In this document: positions 45,370-55,076 of the stretch, in pieces
How positions within the stretch are numbered: the first letter of the stretch is position 1
Layout of the letters: every line of letters begins with the position of its first letter
Source of the DNA: Parabacteroides faecis
GTDB lineage: Bacteria > Bacteroidota > Bacteroidia > Bacteroidales > Tannerellaceae
Length of the DNA: 61,844 bases
Assembly: GCF_014647375.1 (NCBI RefSeq)
Contig: NZ_BMPB01000023.1
Coordinates: 1-61,844 of the forward strand
Direction of reading: 5' to 3'
The notes under the pieces: model-generated
What the model was told of the DNA's origin: nothing
The model's database searches: none
What the model saw: only the letters and a program-made list of their open reading frames with translations
Translations under genes and position numbers: made by a program

Positions 45370-46404
45370 ATGCTTGCATATACATATATTGAACATGGTA
45401 AATTCGAACTGCGCGAGAAGGCGGAACCGGAAATAAAAGATTCACGTGATGCTATCGTGCGTGTGACGCTGGGTAGTATCTGTACGAGTGACCTGCATAT
45501 TAAACATGGTAGTGTACCACGTGCCGTACCCGGAATAACGGTGGGGCATGAGATGGTCGGTATTGTGGAGCAGGTAGGTCCTGATGTTATTTCCGTCAAA
45601 CCGGGGGATAGGGTAACCGTAAATGTAGAGACATTCTGTGGGGAATGCTTCTTTTGCAAACATGGGTATGTCAATAACTGCACGGACCCTAATGGCGGTT
45701 GGGCTTTAGGATGTCGTATAGACGGCGGTCAGGCAGAATATGTCAGGGTTCCTTATGCCGACAGTGGATTAAACCGTATTCCGGAGACGGTTAGCGACGA
45801 GCAAGCTCTATTTGTTGGTGATGTGTTGGCCACAGGTTTTTGGGCAGCCCGCATTTCGGAGATTTCCAATGATGATACAGTGCTTATCATTGGTGCCGGT
45901 CCTACCGGTATCTGTACATTGCTTTGTGTGATGCTGAAGAAGCCACGACGTATCATTGTCTGTGAAAAGTCCCCTGAAAGAATCCGGTTTGTCCGTGAAC
46001 ATTACCCTGATGTGCTGGTGACGGAACCCGAAAACTGCAAGGATTTCGTACTTCGTAACAGCGATCACGGCGGTGCAGATGTAGTCCTGGAGGTAGCGGG
46101 TAGCGAAGATACTTTCCGTTTGGCGTGGGATTGTGCCCGACCCAATGCGATTGTGACCGTTGTTGCCCTCTATGATAAACCCCAGCTTCTTCCTTTACCA
46201 GATATGTATGGAAAGAATCTGACCTTTAAAACAGGGGGCGTGGACGGTTGCGACTGTGCCGAGATTCTCGAATTGATCGAGCAGGGTAAGATAGACACCA
46301 CTCCGCTTATTACTCACAAATTTCCGTTAAACGAGATTGAAGAGGCTTATCGTGTCTTTGAAAATCGTTTGGATGGGGTTGTGAAGGTGGCTATTTCGGT
46401 TTAG
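45370..46404 (+). CDS. zinc-dependent alcohol dehydrogenase (MDR family)
   Basis: A 344-residue medium-chain dehydrogenase. The catalytic-zinc Cys is in GSICTSDLH; GHEMVGIVEQVG carries the zinc His-Glu pair. The structural-zinc cysteines are CGECFFCKHGYVNNC. The Rossmann motif is GAGPTGICTLL (about residues 176-186), followed by a C-terminal strand with VCEK in the cofactor-selecting position, suggesting NAD over NADP. It should oxidise or reduce alcohols, diols or polyols; the exact substrate is open. It stands alone, divergent from the peptidase. Confidence 0.88.
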   Translation: MLAYTYIEHGKFELREKAEPEIKDSRDAIVRVTLGSICTSDLHIKHGSVPRAVPGITVGHEMVGIVEQVGPDVISVKPGDRVTVNVETFCGECFFCKHGYVNNCTDPNGGWALGCRIDGGQAEYVRVPYADSGLNRIPETVSDEQALFVGDVLATGFWAARISEISNDDTVLIIGAGPTGICTLLCVMLKKPRRIIVCEKSPERIRFVREHYPDVLVTEPENCKDFVLRNSDHGGADVVLEVAGSEDTFRLAWDCARPNAIVTVVALYDKPQLLPLPDMYGKNLTFKTGGVDGCDCAEILELIEQGKIDTTPLITHKFPLNEIEEAYRVFENRLDGVVKVAISV

Positions 46405-46427
46405 TGATACAATAAAAAGTTTTCAAG

Positions 46428-46981
46428 ATAAATCCTTCATTCCTTCATCTTATTGTATTAACTATTTGATTATGCTGTTTTTATATATGAAGGATGTTTG
46501 TCAGGATGAAGGAATGTCTTTTGAATTGTCGTTTTTTCATTCACTAATGATGATTCCGAAACGATAAAAAGAGGGAGTATCCACCGAAAGGTTATTTGTA
46601 TGCTAATGTTATTTTAGTGCTAGGATTACTGGGGCTTAGCTTGGTTGTCCTTTCTTTTTCCCTATCTGTTATCTGTCGAACGCTTGTTTGTCAGTTGTCA
46701 AACGCTTGTTCGATAGTTGTATTATAAGCGTTTGACAATTGACAAACAATAAAAAGATAGTAACTCTCATAATAATAAGTAATTATAGATACCCTTACTG
46801 CTTATTATTTTAACCTTACTCCCTACCTGGCATATAAAGTTATCAGGTAGGAATTTTAGGTAGGAATATGAAGATTTCAGCCCCCAATAAATCTGTTTCC
46901 TTCATGTTGTCAAAATTCCTTCATGTACAAAATATCAATAACCAGCTTGTTAGATCAAGGATGAAGGAATGAAGGATTTAT
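46428..46981. mobile_element. 554-bp inverted-repeat element (MITE-like)
   Basis: Exact 22-bp terminal inverted repeats begin at 46428 (ATAAATCCTTCATTCC...) and end at 46981. Each end carries two CCTTCAT heptamers and, further in, two more in the opposite direction, so the subterminal regions are also inverted. In the centre (46684-46749), 24-bp arms pair with one mismatch around an 18-nt loop. No gene is inside. It fills the gap between the alcohol dehydrogenase and acetyltransferase genes. It may be a non-autonomous mobile element or the remnant of one. Confidence 0.55.
46684..46749. repeat. 24-bp inverted repeat with direct-repeat iterons
   Basis: Arms 46684-46707 and 46726-46749 are inverted with one mismatch. 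The left arm overlaps two direct copies of ACGCTTGTTYG-N2-AGTTGT 20 bp apart. No T-run follows, so it does not look like a terminator. Confidence 0.7.
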
Positions 46982-47028
46982 TTTAGGAAATTTTTGTTGA
47001 GATATTTTTGAAGATGTGATGCTCCGTT

Positions 47029-47595
47029 TTATATTTCTATGTTCCGGATGAACTTTGCCGGAACACCGCCAACTACCGTGTTTGCAGCCACATCTTTTGT
47101 TACGACTGCTCCTGCTGCAACGATGGCATTGTCGCCAATGGTTACGCCTTGTAAAATAGTGGCATTCGAACCGATCCAGACATTTTTGCCAAGTACAATG
47201 GGAGCAGGATAGGTTGTTTTACGGTCTTCCGGTGTAAGGCCGTGATTGAGGGTAGCGAACACAACGTTGTGTCCGATTTGACAATCATCACCGATCGTAA
47301 CACCGCCGTGATCCTGAAAGTGACAGCAGGCATTGATAAAAACATTTTTACCAACTTGTATATTCTTTCCAAAATCAGTATAGAATGGAGGAAATACACG
47401 CAGTGTCGGATCGACTTCGTATCCGAACAATCGCGAAAGTAATGCCCGAACCTCGTCGGAGGTATGATAGGAACCGTTCAGTTCGAAGGTGATACGCCGT
47501 GCCTCATTGCTCATCTCATCCATGAAACGATGGATTTCCGGTGTATTGAGTGGCCCCCGTGTCCGGATAACTTGTAAAAAATCCTTGAGTATCAT
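47029..47595 (-). CDS. sugar O-acetyltransferase (left-handed beta-helix)
   Basis: A 188-residue acyltransferase of the maltose/galactoside acetyltransferase type. The start at 47595 (MILKDFLQVIRTRG) is chosen because the -7 box at 47629-47636 puts the transcription start downstream of the alternative start at 47631. Hexapeptide repeats run through the second half (VGKNVFINACCHFQDHGGVTIGD, IGHNVVFATLNHG, GKNVWIGSNATILQGVTIGDNAIVAAGAVVTKDV), with the catalytic His in NHG. It acetylates a sugar or similar hydroxyl. Operator S7 exactly 23 bp upstream of the -7 box places it in the AraC-A regulon. Confidence 0.85.
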   Translation of the reverse strand: MILKDFLQVIRTRGPLNTPEIHRFMDEMSNEARRITFELNGSYHTSDEVRALLSRLFGYEVDPTLRVFPPFYTDFGKNIQVGKNVFINACCHFQDHGGVTIGDDCQIGHNVVFATLNHGLTPEDRKTTYPAPIVLGKNVWIGSNATILQGVTIGDNAIVAAGAVVTKDVAANTVVGGVPAKFIRNIEI

Positions 47596-47628
47596 AAGCT
47601 TAATTTTTAGATGTATATTTTCATAATG

Positions 47629-47692
47629 CAAAATTACAAGAAATATACATCCTGTTCTATACCCAAATCAGGGGAAAGATTACCCTTTTTAC
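47629..47692 (-). promoter_or_regulatory. promoter plus AraC-A operator S7
   Basis: -7 box TAATTTTG (47629-47636), 23-bp spacer, then the site at 47660-47692, which reads GTAAAAAGGGTA-N6-CCCCTGATTTGGGTA on the minus strand. It is diverged, but spacing and invariant positions hold, although no AraC gene is adjacent. Confidence 0.55.
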
Positions 47693-47731
47693 GGTTTTAT
47701 ACGGACATTTGGCACACCCTTAAGATCTTTT

Positions 47732-50146
47732 TTAATGATTGGTTCCTTCAAACAGATCCCGGTTATCCCGTGAGTTTTGTGAACCTCTCTTGAAGTTATT
47801 GAATGTATAACTGATAGACAAGGTTATAACCGGATAATCCGGTCGTATGCGTGTAATGGATTGTAGGTCTGCTGTTGTAATATCGCTTCTGTAACGGGCT
47901 GAGTTGAATATATCCCGGAAAGAAAGTGTCGATTGCAGGTTGGGATTGAACAGTTGCTGACGGATTGCCAGGTTGACAAACCAGAAAGCATCCGACCGTC
48001 CCTGCGTCGTAACCGACGGACCTACGAAGTTACCGTCCAACTGGATGCGAGTGTTCTTAAATACACGGAACATATTATTTAATGTAATATCATAATTCGT
48101 ACTGGTCTCTTTCTTTCCACCCGATTGAATATCGTTCACTATCTTATAGTAGTAAACGTTTCCGTTTACATTCAGGTTCCACCATTTGTTAATCGTTAGC
48201 TGTCCGTTTAATTCGATACCCAGAGCATGGTCGTTTCCGACATTTGCCATAGAGTCGAGGGTCACTCCGGCTTGATACGGGACACGCAAGCGTTCGATCT
48301 TATCTTTTCGCGACCTGTAAAACAAGCTGGATTGTAATAACTGTTCTCCGAAGTTCTTTTTGTAATTCAGTTCAAAGGAATGTATATATTCAGGACGGAT
48401 GTCTGGATTTCCGATCTCGGCTGTATAGTAATCGCGATACGTGATATATGGCTCCATGTAAAAGAGTTCCGGACGGTTGGTTCGGTACGAATAGGCAAAT
48501 GTCAGTTTCTGTTCATGGGGAAGTGTATATCCGATATGTACGGAAGGAAAAACTTCGAAACGGTTTACTTTCCGATTTGCACCTTCTATGGAGCTGCGTA
48601 ATACCTGGTGCGTATGTTCGCCCCGGACGCCGACCTGTGCATCGAATGCCTTATAACTATCGCTGCCTATCAGATAAACCGAATGGATACCACGTTGAAA
48701 ATAGAATGTGTTGTAAATATCTTCGCGCCAGTAGAACTCCTTTTTCTCCGGGTTCCAGAACTGCATACTGTAATCGCCGTCTTCCAGGTAAGAATGATAC
48801 TGATAGCCGCTCTCCAAATGACCGGTCTTGCTGTAAGGATATTTATAGTCGACATTACCGCGTACCGTCCAACGTATTTCATCCTCCCAGGCACGATGTC
48901 CCTGTTGACGTTGGTCACTTTTATCAAACAGGTCGCTTTGGAAATACTCCATAGGATTTCCTTCATATCCTAACATGAAACTGCCGGAAAGTGCATGTCC
49001 ATCGTCATTGAACTTATGGGAAAATCCGGCTTTCCCGATATTGACAGTCGAGTGCAGATCGAATTCATCGCGGCTGTTGAAGTTGTACGGGGCGGATTCG
49101 CCGGTAGCATCTTTGCGGGTTTCCGTGTAGTCCAGGTTTCCGTCACGGGTGAATTTGTCGTAGACAACCTGCAACTCTGCGTTGACGGATGTTTTCGGAG
49201 AGAAAGAATAATCGATGCCTCCGCGCAATCCGTAATGGTAGTTCTTCCCTTTTCTGGGACCATGAGAGATGGATGTTGTTGTTACATCATCGACAATAGT
49301 TGTTTTTTGCTGATCGAAGTGGCTTTCCCGGATCGGTTGGTTCCAATGCCCGGCAAAATGCCATTGCAATTTATTCAATTGCTGGGAGATAAGGAAGTCG
49401 ACTCCATTGGAAAGGGCTGTACTGCCATACATATTCGCCATACCGTTAATACCCTGGCGTTTATGCTTTTTAGTGACGATGTTGATCATGCCGACTTCAC
49501 CATCCGTATCATAACGTGCCGATGGGGTAGTGATGATTTCCACATTTTCTATCTGTCCGGCCGGTATCTGTTGCAATGCCTGTGTACCAGAATAGAAGCT
49601 CGGCTTTCCATCGATATATACTTTAAAGCCGCTACTCCCTCTGAATGTTACGTCACCATTGACATCGACCCGTATGGAAGGAGTGTTTTCAAGAATATCG
49701 ACAGCCGTACCGCCGCTTCCCATCAGGTTGTTGGAGGCATCGATGATCTTTTTATCCAGTTTATAGATGATCTGCCTTTTCGTACCTTCCACTACGACTT
49801 CGGATAATCCGACTTCCAGTGGTTGCAATTCGATAATACCCAGATCCAATACGGGCTGGGAGGGGCGAAGCGCAATCGTTTCACGGGTATAGACATCATA
49901 TCCGATCAACCTGACCAATAATGAATATTCCCCGTCGTTAATATCCGTTATCCGGAAAGACCCGTCTGTCCCGGATAACGTACTGGAAACAGCTGCCGTT
50001 TCCCCTTTCTTTAATACTATGACATCCGCAAATTCGATCGGATTGCCTGTGCTTTTATCCCGGATCATCCCTTTTATCCGGGGAGAAACAGCCATAACGG
50101 AATGGAAGCTGAATACTAAAAGAATAAGAATTAAAGTACCTTTCAT
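47732..50146 (-). CDS. outer-membrane beta-barrel receptor (CarboxypepD-plug, OMP_b-brl_3 type)
   Basis: An 804-residue TonB-receptor-like protein with a signal peptide (cleavage near SVMA, residue 19). Residues 22-110 are a CarboxypepD_reg-like domain (IKGMIRDKSTGNPIEFADVIVLKKG), and about 115-220 a plug-like domain (VDILENTPSIRVDVNGDVTFRGSSGFKVYIDGKPS). The rest is barrel strands. It is shorter than SusC proteins and has no SusD neighbour, so it fits the OMP_b-brl_3 group rather than a glycan importer. The -7 box TAGTTTTG is at 50172-50179. The hybrid two-component regulator is divergent and may sense the same ligand. Confidence 0.85.
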   Translation of the reverse strand: MKGTLILILLVFSFHSVMAVSPRIKGMIRDKSTGNPIEFADVIVLKKGETAAVSSTLSGTDGSFRITDINDGEYSLLVRLIGYDVYTRETIALRPSQPVLDLGIIELQPLEVGLSEVVVEGTKRQIIYKLDKKIIDASNNLMGSGGTAVDILENTPSIRVDVNGDVTFRGSSGFKVYIDGKPSFYSGTQALQQIPAGQIENVEIITTPSARYDTDGEVGMINIVTKKHKRQGINGMANMYGSTALSNGVDFLISQQLNKLQWHFAGHWNQPIRESHFDQQKTTIVDDVTTTSISHGPRKGKNYHYGLRGGIDYSFSPKTSVNAELQVVYDKFTRDGNLDYTETRKDATGESAPYNFNSRDEFDLHSTVNIGKAGFSHKFNDDGHALSGSFMLGYEGNPMEYFQSDLFDKSDQRQQGHRAWEDEIRWTVRGNVDYKYPYSKTGHLESGYQYHSYLEDGDYSMQFWNPEKKEFYWREDIYNTFYFQRGIHSVYLIGSDSYKAFDAQVGVRGEHTHQVLRSSIEGANRKVNRFEVFPSVHIGYTLPHEQKLTFAYSYRTNRPELFYMEPYITYRDYYTAEIGNPDIRPEYIHSFELNYKKNFGEQLLQSSLFYRSRKDKIERLRVPYQAGVTLDSMANVGNDHALGIELNGQLTINKWWNLNVNGNVYYYKIVNDIQSGGKKETSTNYDITLNNMFRVFKNTRIQLDGNFVGPSVTTQGRSDAFWFVNLAIRQQLFNPNLQSTLSFRDIFNSARYRSDITTADLQSITRIRPDYPVITLSISYTFNNFKRGSQNSRDNRDLFEGTNH

Positions 50147-50171
50147 GATGATATGTTTATGATTGATGTCG

Positions 50172-50179
50172 CAAAACTA
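50172..50179 (-). promoter_or_regulatory. -7 box TAGTTTTG for the OM receptor
   Basis: TAnnTTTG match 25 bp upstream of the receptor start. Confidence 0.5.
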
Positions 50180-50286
50180 ATCAAGTGATTTCTATACGGA
50201 GAAGAGATAATGGGAGATTTGATCGGTGTGTCATGGAGAGAGATATATTTGTCACTGTCAGACATAGCGGAGACAGGAAATAAGAC

Positions 50287-50294
50287 TATATTTG
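50287..50294 (+). promoter_or_regulatory. -7 box TATATTTG overlapping the HTCS start region
   Basis: TAnnTTTG match that ends only 3 bp before the ATG at 50298. Transcription from it would begin about at the start codon, giving a leaderless message. Confidence 0.35.
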
Positions 50295-50297
50295 TCT

Positions 50298-53200
50298 ATG
50301 ATTTCATTCTTCGATATCGCTATTGGGAAGAGAACTTTTTATTGTTTTCTTTTCTTATCGGCCCTTTTACTGATCGCTCCGTCGGTGAAGGGTTTCAACC
50401 TGCGGAAAATAAATAACGCGGAAAACCTTTCCAGTAGCAACATCTTTTCATTCTATCAGGACGAAAAAGGATTTATGTGGATAGGTACGAGCCGTGGGGT
50501 AGATATCTATGATGGAAAACGTATTATAAAGTACAGCCCCAGGGACGGCGAGAAATATTTTGCCGGTAGCCGGATTGAGAAGATAGAGCAGACCGGTGGG
50601 AAGGTCTGGCTTCAGACTTATCACGGATTATATAAGATTGACTTGAAAACATCTGTCACCCGGTCGTTCGATATGTTTAACCGGATAGCTTTTCTCGATA
50701 AAGACAGCCGGGGAAATATCTTCCTGATACAGGGTAACAATAGTATTTATTATACACTTAAGGATCAGGAACAATTTGAGCAAAAGTTCATTCCTGATCT
50801 GGCAGCAAACGATATAGCCGATTTCTTTATCGATGACTCCGATCGATTGTGGATATTCCGGAAGAACGGCGACAACATTTGTTTTTCCATTCAGATAGAC
50901 GAGCAAGGTAATGCGAACCTTTTCCCTTTGCCCGGTTATAAGCATCCCGTCGGTATCGTCTATTGTGCGAACGAAGATAACATCTCGTATTTCGTGGATA
51001 ACACATATACGTTGTATGAATTCGATACATCCAGTCGTAAAGCTTTTCCCGTATATCCTTTAAAGGATTATCTTGCCGGAAAAGACGACATCACATCCCT
51101 TCTGAAATTCCATGACGACTATTTCATCGGCTTTAAGACGAAAGGATTATCCTTGCTTAGGAAAGGTGAATATGGTTATCATTTCGATACATTGGAGATT
51201 ACCGGTGGAATCAACTGTCTGCGTAAGGATAATTATCAGGATATGATTTGGGTAGGAACTTCTGGACACGGTGTATTTACCTGTTCGGAAGACCTGTATT
51301 CCATCCGGTCTGTTCACCTGAATGATCTTCCGTTAAAATTACGGCAACCTGTAAATGCTTTGTTCGTAGACAAAGAGAATACTTTATGGTTGGGTAGCCG
51401 GGGAGACGGCATTCTTCGTGTCTTTGATTTCCAACCGGATAAAAAGGTAGAAGATCACCGTATGGAATTGATCTCTACTTCAAATAGTGGGTTACGGGAT
51501 AATACGATCCTTTCTTTTTCATCCAGTCGACAGGATAACCTCTGGATCGGTAGTGAACACGGACTCAGCTATTTTAACCGGAAAAAAAAACGTATCATTC
51601 CTGTTCCTGTGTTGTGTGGGAATAGAAATGTAGAATTTATATCCGATATATATGAACGAGATTCCCTATTGTGGATATCTACGCTTGGCATGGGGATTAT
51701 ACAGGCAACACTTGAATGGCGGAACAGCCATCCTGTGGTAACGGTTGTAAAACAATTCACTGTCCGTGAAGATGACGAGTTTACCAATCGTTTTCAATAT
51801 ATCTATCCGGAAAACGATTCTATTTTATGGTGCATGAATAAGGGAGAAGGCTTCTTCCGGCTGAATATCGCAACATCTACCTGGGAAAATGTCCGTTTTG
51901 ATGGAAATACGATCAATGAAACCAATGTTATACAGAAAGATTATCACGGAAATTACCTGGTCGGAACCAATTACGGGTTGGTAAAATATGGCCCGGACGA
52001 TTATAAATTATTGAATGAGATCAATAAATACCCAACCAACAGTATTTATAGTATTCTTCCTGATACCATTGCCGGTTATTGGTTAAGTACTAACCGGGGA
52101 CTAATCTTGTATAATACAGATCAGGAATTGTTCCGCACTTACGATCATCATGACGGTCTTTCGATACTTGAATTTAATGAAGGTTCCTCTTTCAAAAACG
52201 AAAATGACGGGACGCTTTTCTTCGGGGGAACCAATGGCTTTGTTACTATCCGTCGCAATTATTATGATGAAGGGCAACACTATATGCCGCCAGTCTATTT
52301 CAGGACGATCACTATACGGGATAGGCAGTATCCTGTTGAGGAATTTATGTCGCAGAAAGGAAAAAAGACGATTCTGAAACTCTCGCATGACGAGAATTTC
52401 TTTACGCTCTCTTTCTCTGCGACCGACTATCTGAACGGTAATGGTTATTCCTATTATTATAAGTTGGATAGCGGTGAAAAGGAATGGATTTCCAACGGAA
52501 GTTCCGATATAATCACTTTCGCTGATCTTCATCCGGGGAATTATACATTGTATATAAAGTATTATAATAAAGTACTGGGAAAAGAAAGTTATATCTATAA
52601 ACTAAATATCGAAGTTTTACCTCCGTGGTATGCTTCATCCTGGGCCCGATGCATTTATTTTTTACTATTATTGGTTGTGACAGGGCTTGTCACTCGGATA
52701 TGGATTGTTTACAATAGAAAGAAAAAAGCGGATCGTCTGCAGAAGATGGAACAGAAACATAAAGAGGAAATATACGAGTCCAAGCTCCAGTTCTTCACAA
52801 ATATATCCCATGAGTTCTGTACGCCGTTAACGCTTATCTATGGCCCTTGCAACCGTTTGATGGATCAGAAGAACTTGAGTGAACCCGCCCGGAAATACAC
52901 TTCCATCATTAAGCAGAATGCCGAGAGGCTGAATTCGCTGATACAGGATCTGATCGAATTCAACCGGATCGAGTCGGGTTATAAGAAACCTGTGATAATA
53001 CCTGTCGATATAACTGCTTTAGCCAATAAACTGGTGGATTCATTCACCGATATGGCGGAGTCGCATGCTGTAAGACTTGAAAAAGAGATATCCCTTTTTA
53101 TTCAATGGAATTCCGACAAGGATTTTATTGTCACCATCCTTCTCAATCTTTTATCCAATGCATTCAAATACGCGGAAAACGAGAAGAAAGTAATTGTCAG

Positions 53201-54347
53201 GATCGGAACCGATTCCAATAATTTATATATCACCGTCTCCAATACCGGAAAGGGGATAGCAGCAAAAGATATTCCTACTCTGTTTGACAGATACCGCATT
53301 CTGCAGAACATTGAACAAAGTGACAATACTTCATTCTGGTCACGTAACGGGTTAGGTCTGGCAATCTCTTACAATATGGTACATTTGCTCGGCGGAACGA
53401 TTGAAGTAGAGAGTATCCCGGATGAATGGACACATTTCAGGATCAAACTGCCTTACCTCGAAGCTTCTCTTGCCGGATCAAACGAAGAGACAGCTGTATT
53501 GTTGCCTGATTATAATCCGGAACGTACACCTGTCTGGCAAATCCCTGAAAGTCCTATCGACACATCGAAACCGACACTGCTTGTCGTGGATGATGAAATA
53601 GAAATCCGCTGGCTTATCTTCGATATATTCAGGGACGATTATAATGTATTGACAGCTGCAGGTCCCATTGAGGCCTCTGAAATATTAAAAGATATACACC
53701 CCGACCTTATCATTTGTGACGTGATTATGCCGGGAACAGATGGCCTGACTTTCTCGCGGCAGGTAAAAGAGGATGAAACAACTGCTCATATCCCTTTTAT
53801 CCTGTTATCGGCTCGACAGGATATTGAAGGGCAGACTGCGGGGCTGAATGCCGGAGCAGAACTTTATATAACCAAGCCGTTTAATGTGGATTTCCTGAAA
53901 TCTTCCGTACAACGCCTGTTGGAGAGAAAAGAAAGTCTCCGTGAATATTTCTCGTCTCCATTGAGTTCATACACGTTAGAGAATGGAAAGCTATCCCATA
54001 AAGAGCATAAGAAATTCGTCAATGATATATTGAAGATCATTAATAAAAACCTAAGGAACAAAGACCTGTCTGCGCAATTGATCGCTGAGAAAATGAACAT
54101 AGGTCTTCGTACCTTTTACCGTAAGCTGGAAGAGATTGAAGAGATTACTCTAGCTGAACTGATCAATAGCTGTCGGTTACTGAAAGCTGCCGATTTGCTT
54201 ATAAAAACAAAACTGACCATCGATGAAATAGTCTTTCAATCCGGCTTCACCAACCGCTCCACTTTTTATCGGGCATTCTCAAAGAAATATAATTGTACCC
54301 CGACGGAGTATAGAAAACAACAGTCGGGGACAATAAATTCTCAATAG
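50298..54347 (+). CDS. hybrid two-component system regulator (HTCS)
   Basis: A 1349-residue one-protein signalling system. Order: signal/TM near residues 12-32; periplasmic Reg_prop propeller repeats (e.g. DEKGFMWIGTSRGVDIYD) to about 690; Y_Y_Y domain; TM near 790-815; HisKA with phospho-His near residue 837 (ISHEFCTPLTLI, where Cys replaces the usual Arg of HEFRTPL); HATPase (NLLSNAFKYAE, GLGLAIS); receiver with phospho-Asp near 1141 (ICDVIMPGTDG); AraC HTH (FQSGFTNRSTFYRAFSKKYN). HTCS proteins normally sense glycan fragments; here no polysaccharide-utilisation genes are adjacent, only the divergent OM receptor. The ATG at 50298 is used rather than TTG at 50292. Confidence 0.9.
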   Translation: MISFFDIAIGKRTFYCFLFLSALLLIAPSVKGFNLRKINNAENLSSSNIFSFYQDEKGFMWIGTSRGVDIYDGKRIIKYSPRDGEKYFAGSRIEKIEQTGGKVWLQTYHGLYKIDLKTSVTRSFDMFNRIAFLDKDSRGNIFLIQGNNSIYYTLKDQEQFEQKFIPDLAANDIADFFIDDSDRLWIFRKNGDNICFSIQIDEQGNANLFPLPGYKHPVGIVYCANEDNISYFVDNTYTLYEFDTSSRKAFPVYPLKDYLAGKDDITSLLKFHDDYFIGFKTKGLSLLRKGEYGYHFDTLEITGGINCLRKDNYQDMIWVGTSGHGVFTCSEDLYSIRSVHLNDLPLKLRQPVNALFVDKENTLWLGSRGDGILRVFDFQPDKKVEDHRMELISTSNSGLRDNTILSFSSSRQDNLWIGSEHGLSYFNRKKKRIIPVPVLCGNRNVEFISDIYERDSLLWISTLGMGIIQATLEWRNSHPVVTVVKQFTVREDDEFTNRFQYIYPENDSILWCMNKGEGFFRLNIATSTWENVRFDGNTINETNVIQKDYHGNYLVGTNYGLVKYGPDDYKLLNEINKYPTNSIYSILPDTIAGYWLSTNRGLILYNTDQELFRTYDHHDGLSILEFNEGSSFKNENDGTLFFGGTNGFVTIRRNYYDEGQHYMPPVYFRTITIRDRQYPVEEFMSQKGKKTILKLSHDENFFTLSFSATDYLNGNGYSYYYKLDSGEKEWISNGSSDIITFADLHPGNYTLYIKYYNKVLGKESYIYKLNIEVLPPWYASSWARCIYFLLLLVVTGLVTRIWIVYNRKKKADRLQKMEQKHKEEIYESKLQFFTNISHEFCTPLTLIYGPCNRLMDQKNLSEPARKYTSIIKQNAERLNSLIQDLIEFNRIESGYKKPVIIPVDITALANKLVDSFTDMAESHAVRLEKEISLFIQWNSDKDFIVTILLNLLSNAFKYAENEKKVIVRIGTDSNNLYITVSNTGKGIAAKDIPTLFDRYRILQNIEQSDNTSFWSRNGLGLAISYNMVHLLGGTIEVESIPDEWTHFRIKLPYLEASLAGSNEETAVLLPDYNPERTPVWQIPESPIDTSKPTLLVVDDEIEIRWLIFDIFRDDYNVLTAAGPIEASEILKDIHPDLIICDVIMPGTDGLTFSRQVKEDETTAHIPFILLSARQDIEGQTAGLNAGAELYITKPFNVDFLKSSVQRLLERKESLREYFSSPLSSYTLENGKLSHKEHKKFVNDILKIINKNLRNKDLSAQLIAEKMNIGLRTFYRKLEEIEEITLAELINSCRLLKAADLLIKTKLTIDEIVFQSGFTNRSTFYRAFSKKYNCTPTEYRKQQSGTINSQ

Positions 54348-54363
54348 ATACCAAGACTTTATA

Positions 54364-54978
54364 TTATCTGATAAAGTTCGTTATTTGCCGCTCTTCAGTT
54401 TCCGGCAATGGCTGTGCCCCGGCTTTTATGTTTTTCAGTAACCAGGCCATATTCTTACCGAGTGTCCGCATGATTTGTAAACCTTCGGCATCCTGTGCAG
54501 CCTCGCCGGGCATGCGACCATGTACGATGTTCCAGTATTGTGAAGAGACGACAGGCATGTTGTTGATCGTAAAATATTTGTTCAGCCGGTCGATTGTAGC
54601 ACTGGCTCCACCACGTCGGCAGACTGCAATTGCGGCTGCCGGTTTGTACGCAAGCATATCCGAACAGGAATAAAAGACTCTGTCGAGGATGGCACAAAGC
54701 GAACCGTTAGGCCCGGCATAATATACGGGAGAACCTACTATCAATCCATCTATATCCTGAAGATTTTCACGTATCTCTTCATACAGTTTATCTTTGAAAA
54801 CGCATCTTCCCAATTCGTTGCACTTGTTACAGGCAATGCAACCTTGTACGGCTTTATTGCTGAGTTGGATGATATGGGTTTCGACGCCATTCTGTTCCAA
54901 AGCTGTTGCCACTTCAGACAAAGCCAGAAATGTATTTCCCTCTTTCCGGGGGCTTCCATTAATAAGTAACACTTTCAT
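54364..54978 (-). CDS. flavodoxin-family NAD(P)H-dependent FMN reductase
   Basis: A 204-residue cytosolic flavoprotein. The FMN phosphate loop is NGSPRKEGNTFLAL (residues 7-20). A C-x2-C-x2-C-style cluster follows (GCIACNKCNELGRC), as in iron-sulfur flavoproteins. GLIVGSPVYYAGPNGSLCAILDR is the flavin-ring segment. It should pass electrons between NAD(P)H, FMN and an acceptor. The -7 box TACTTTTG is at 54998-55005. It stands alone, convergent with the HTCS gene, and may provide electrons to the nearby Fe-S reductase system. Confidence 0.85.
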   Translation of the reverse strand: MKVLLINGSPRKEGNTFLALSEVATALEQNGVETHIIQLSNKAVQGCIACNKCNELGRCVFKDKLYEEIRENLQDIDGLIVGSPVYYAGPNGSLCAILDRVFYSCSDMLAYKPAAAIAVCRRGGASATIDRLNKYFTINNMPVVSSQYWNIVHGRMPGEAAQDAEGLQIMRTLGKNMAWLLKNIKAGAQPLPETEERQITNFIR

Positions 54979-54997
54979 ATATATAGTCTTTATTGGA

Positions 54998-55005
54998 CAA
55001 AAGTA
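54998..55005 (-). promoter_or_regulatory. -7 box TACTTTTG for the flavodoxin-family gene
   Basis: TAnnTTTG match 19 bp upstream of the start codon. No AraC-A site at 23 bp. Confidence 0.5.
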
Positions 55006-55076
55006 GCAGTTTTAAGACAATGCCCTGTTCTTTATTCGTTCAAATTGTTTTTCTTTTTAGCTCATATATCCGGCTG

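Noticed and set aside
46684-46749. Large hairpin considered as a terminator of the alcohol dehydrogenase gene
   Set aside because: It is 280 bp after the stop, has no T-run and is nested symmetrically within the inverted-repeat element.
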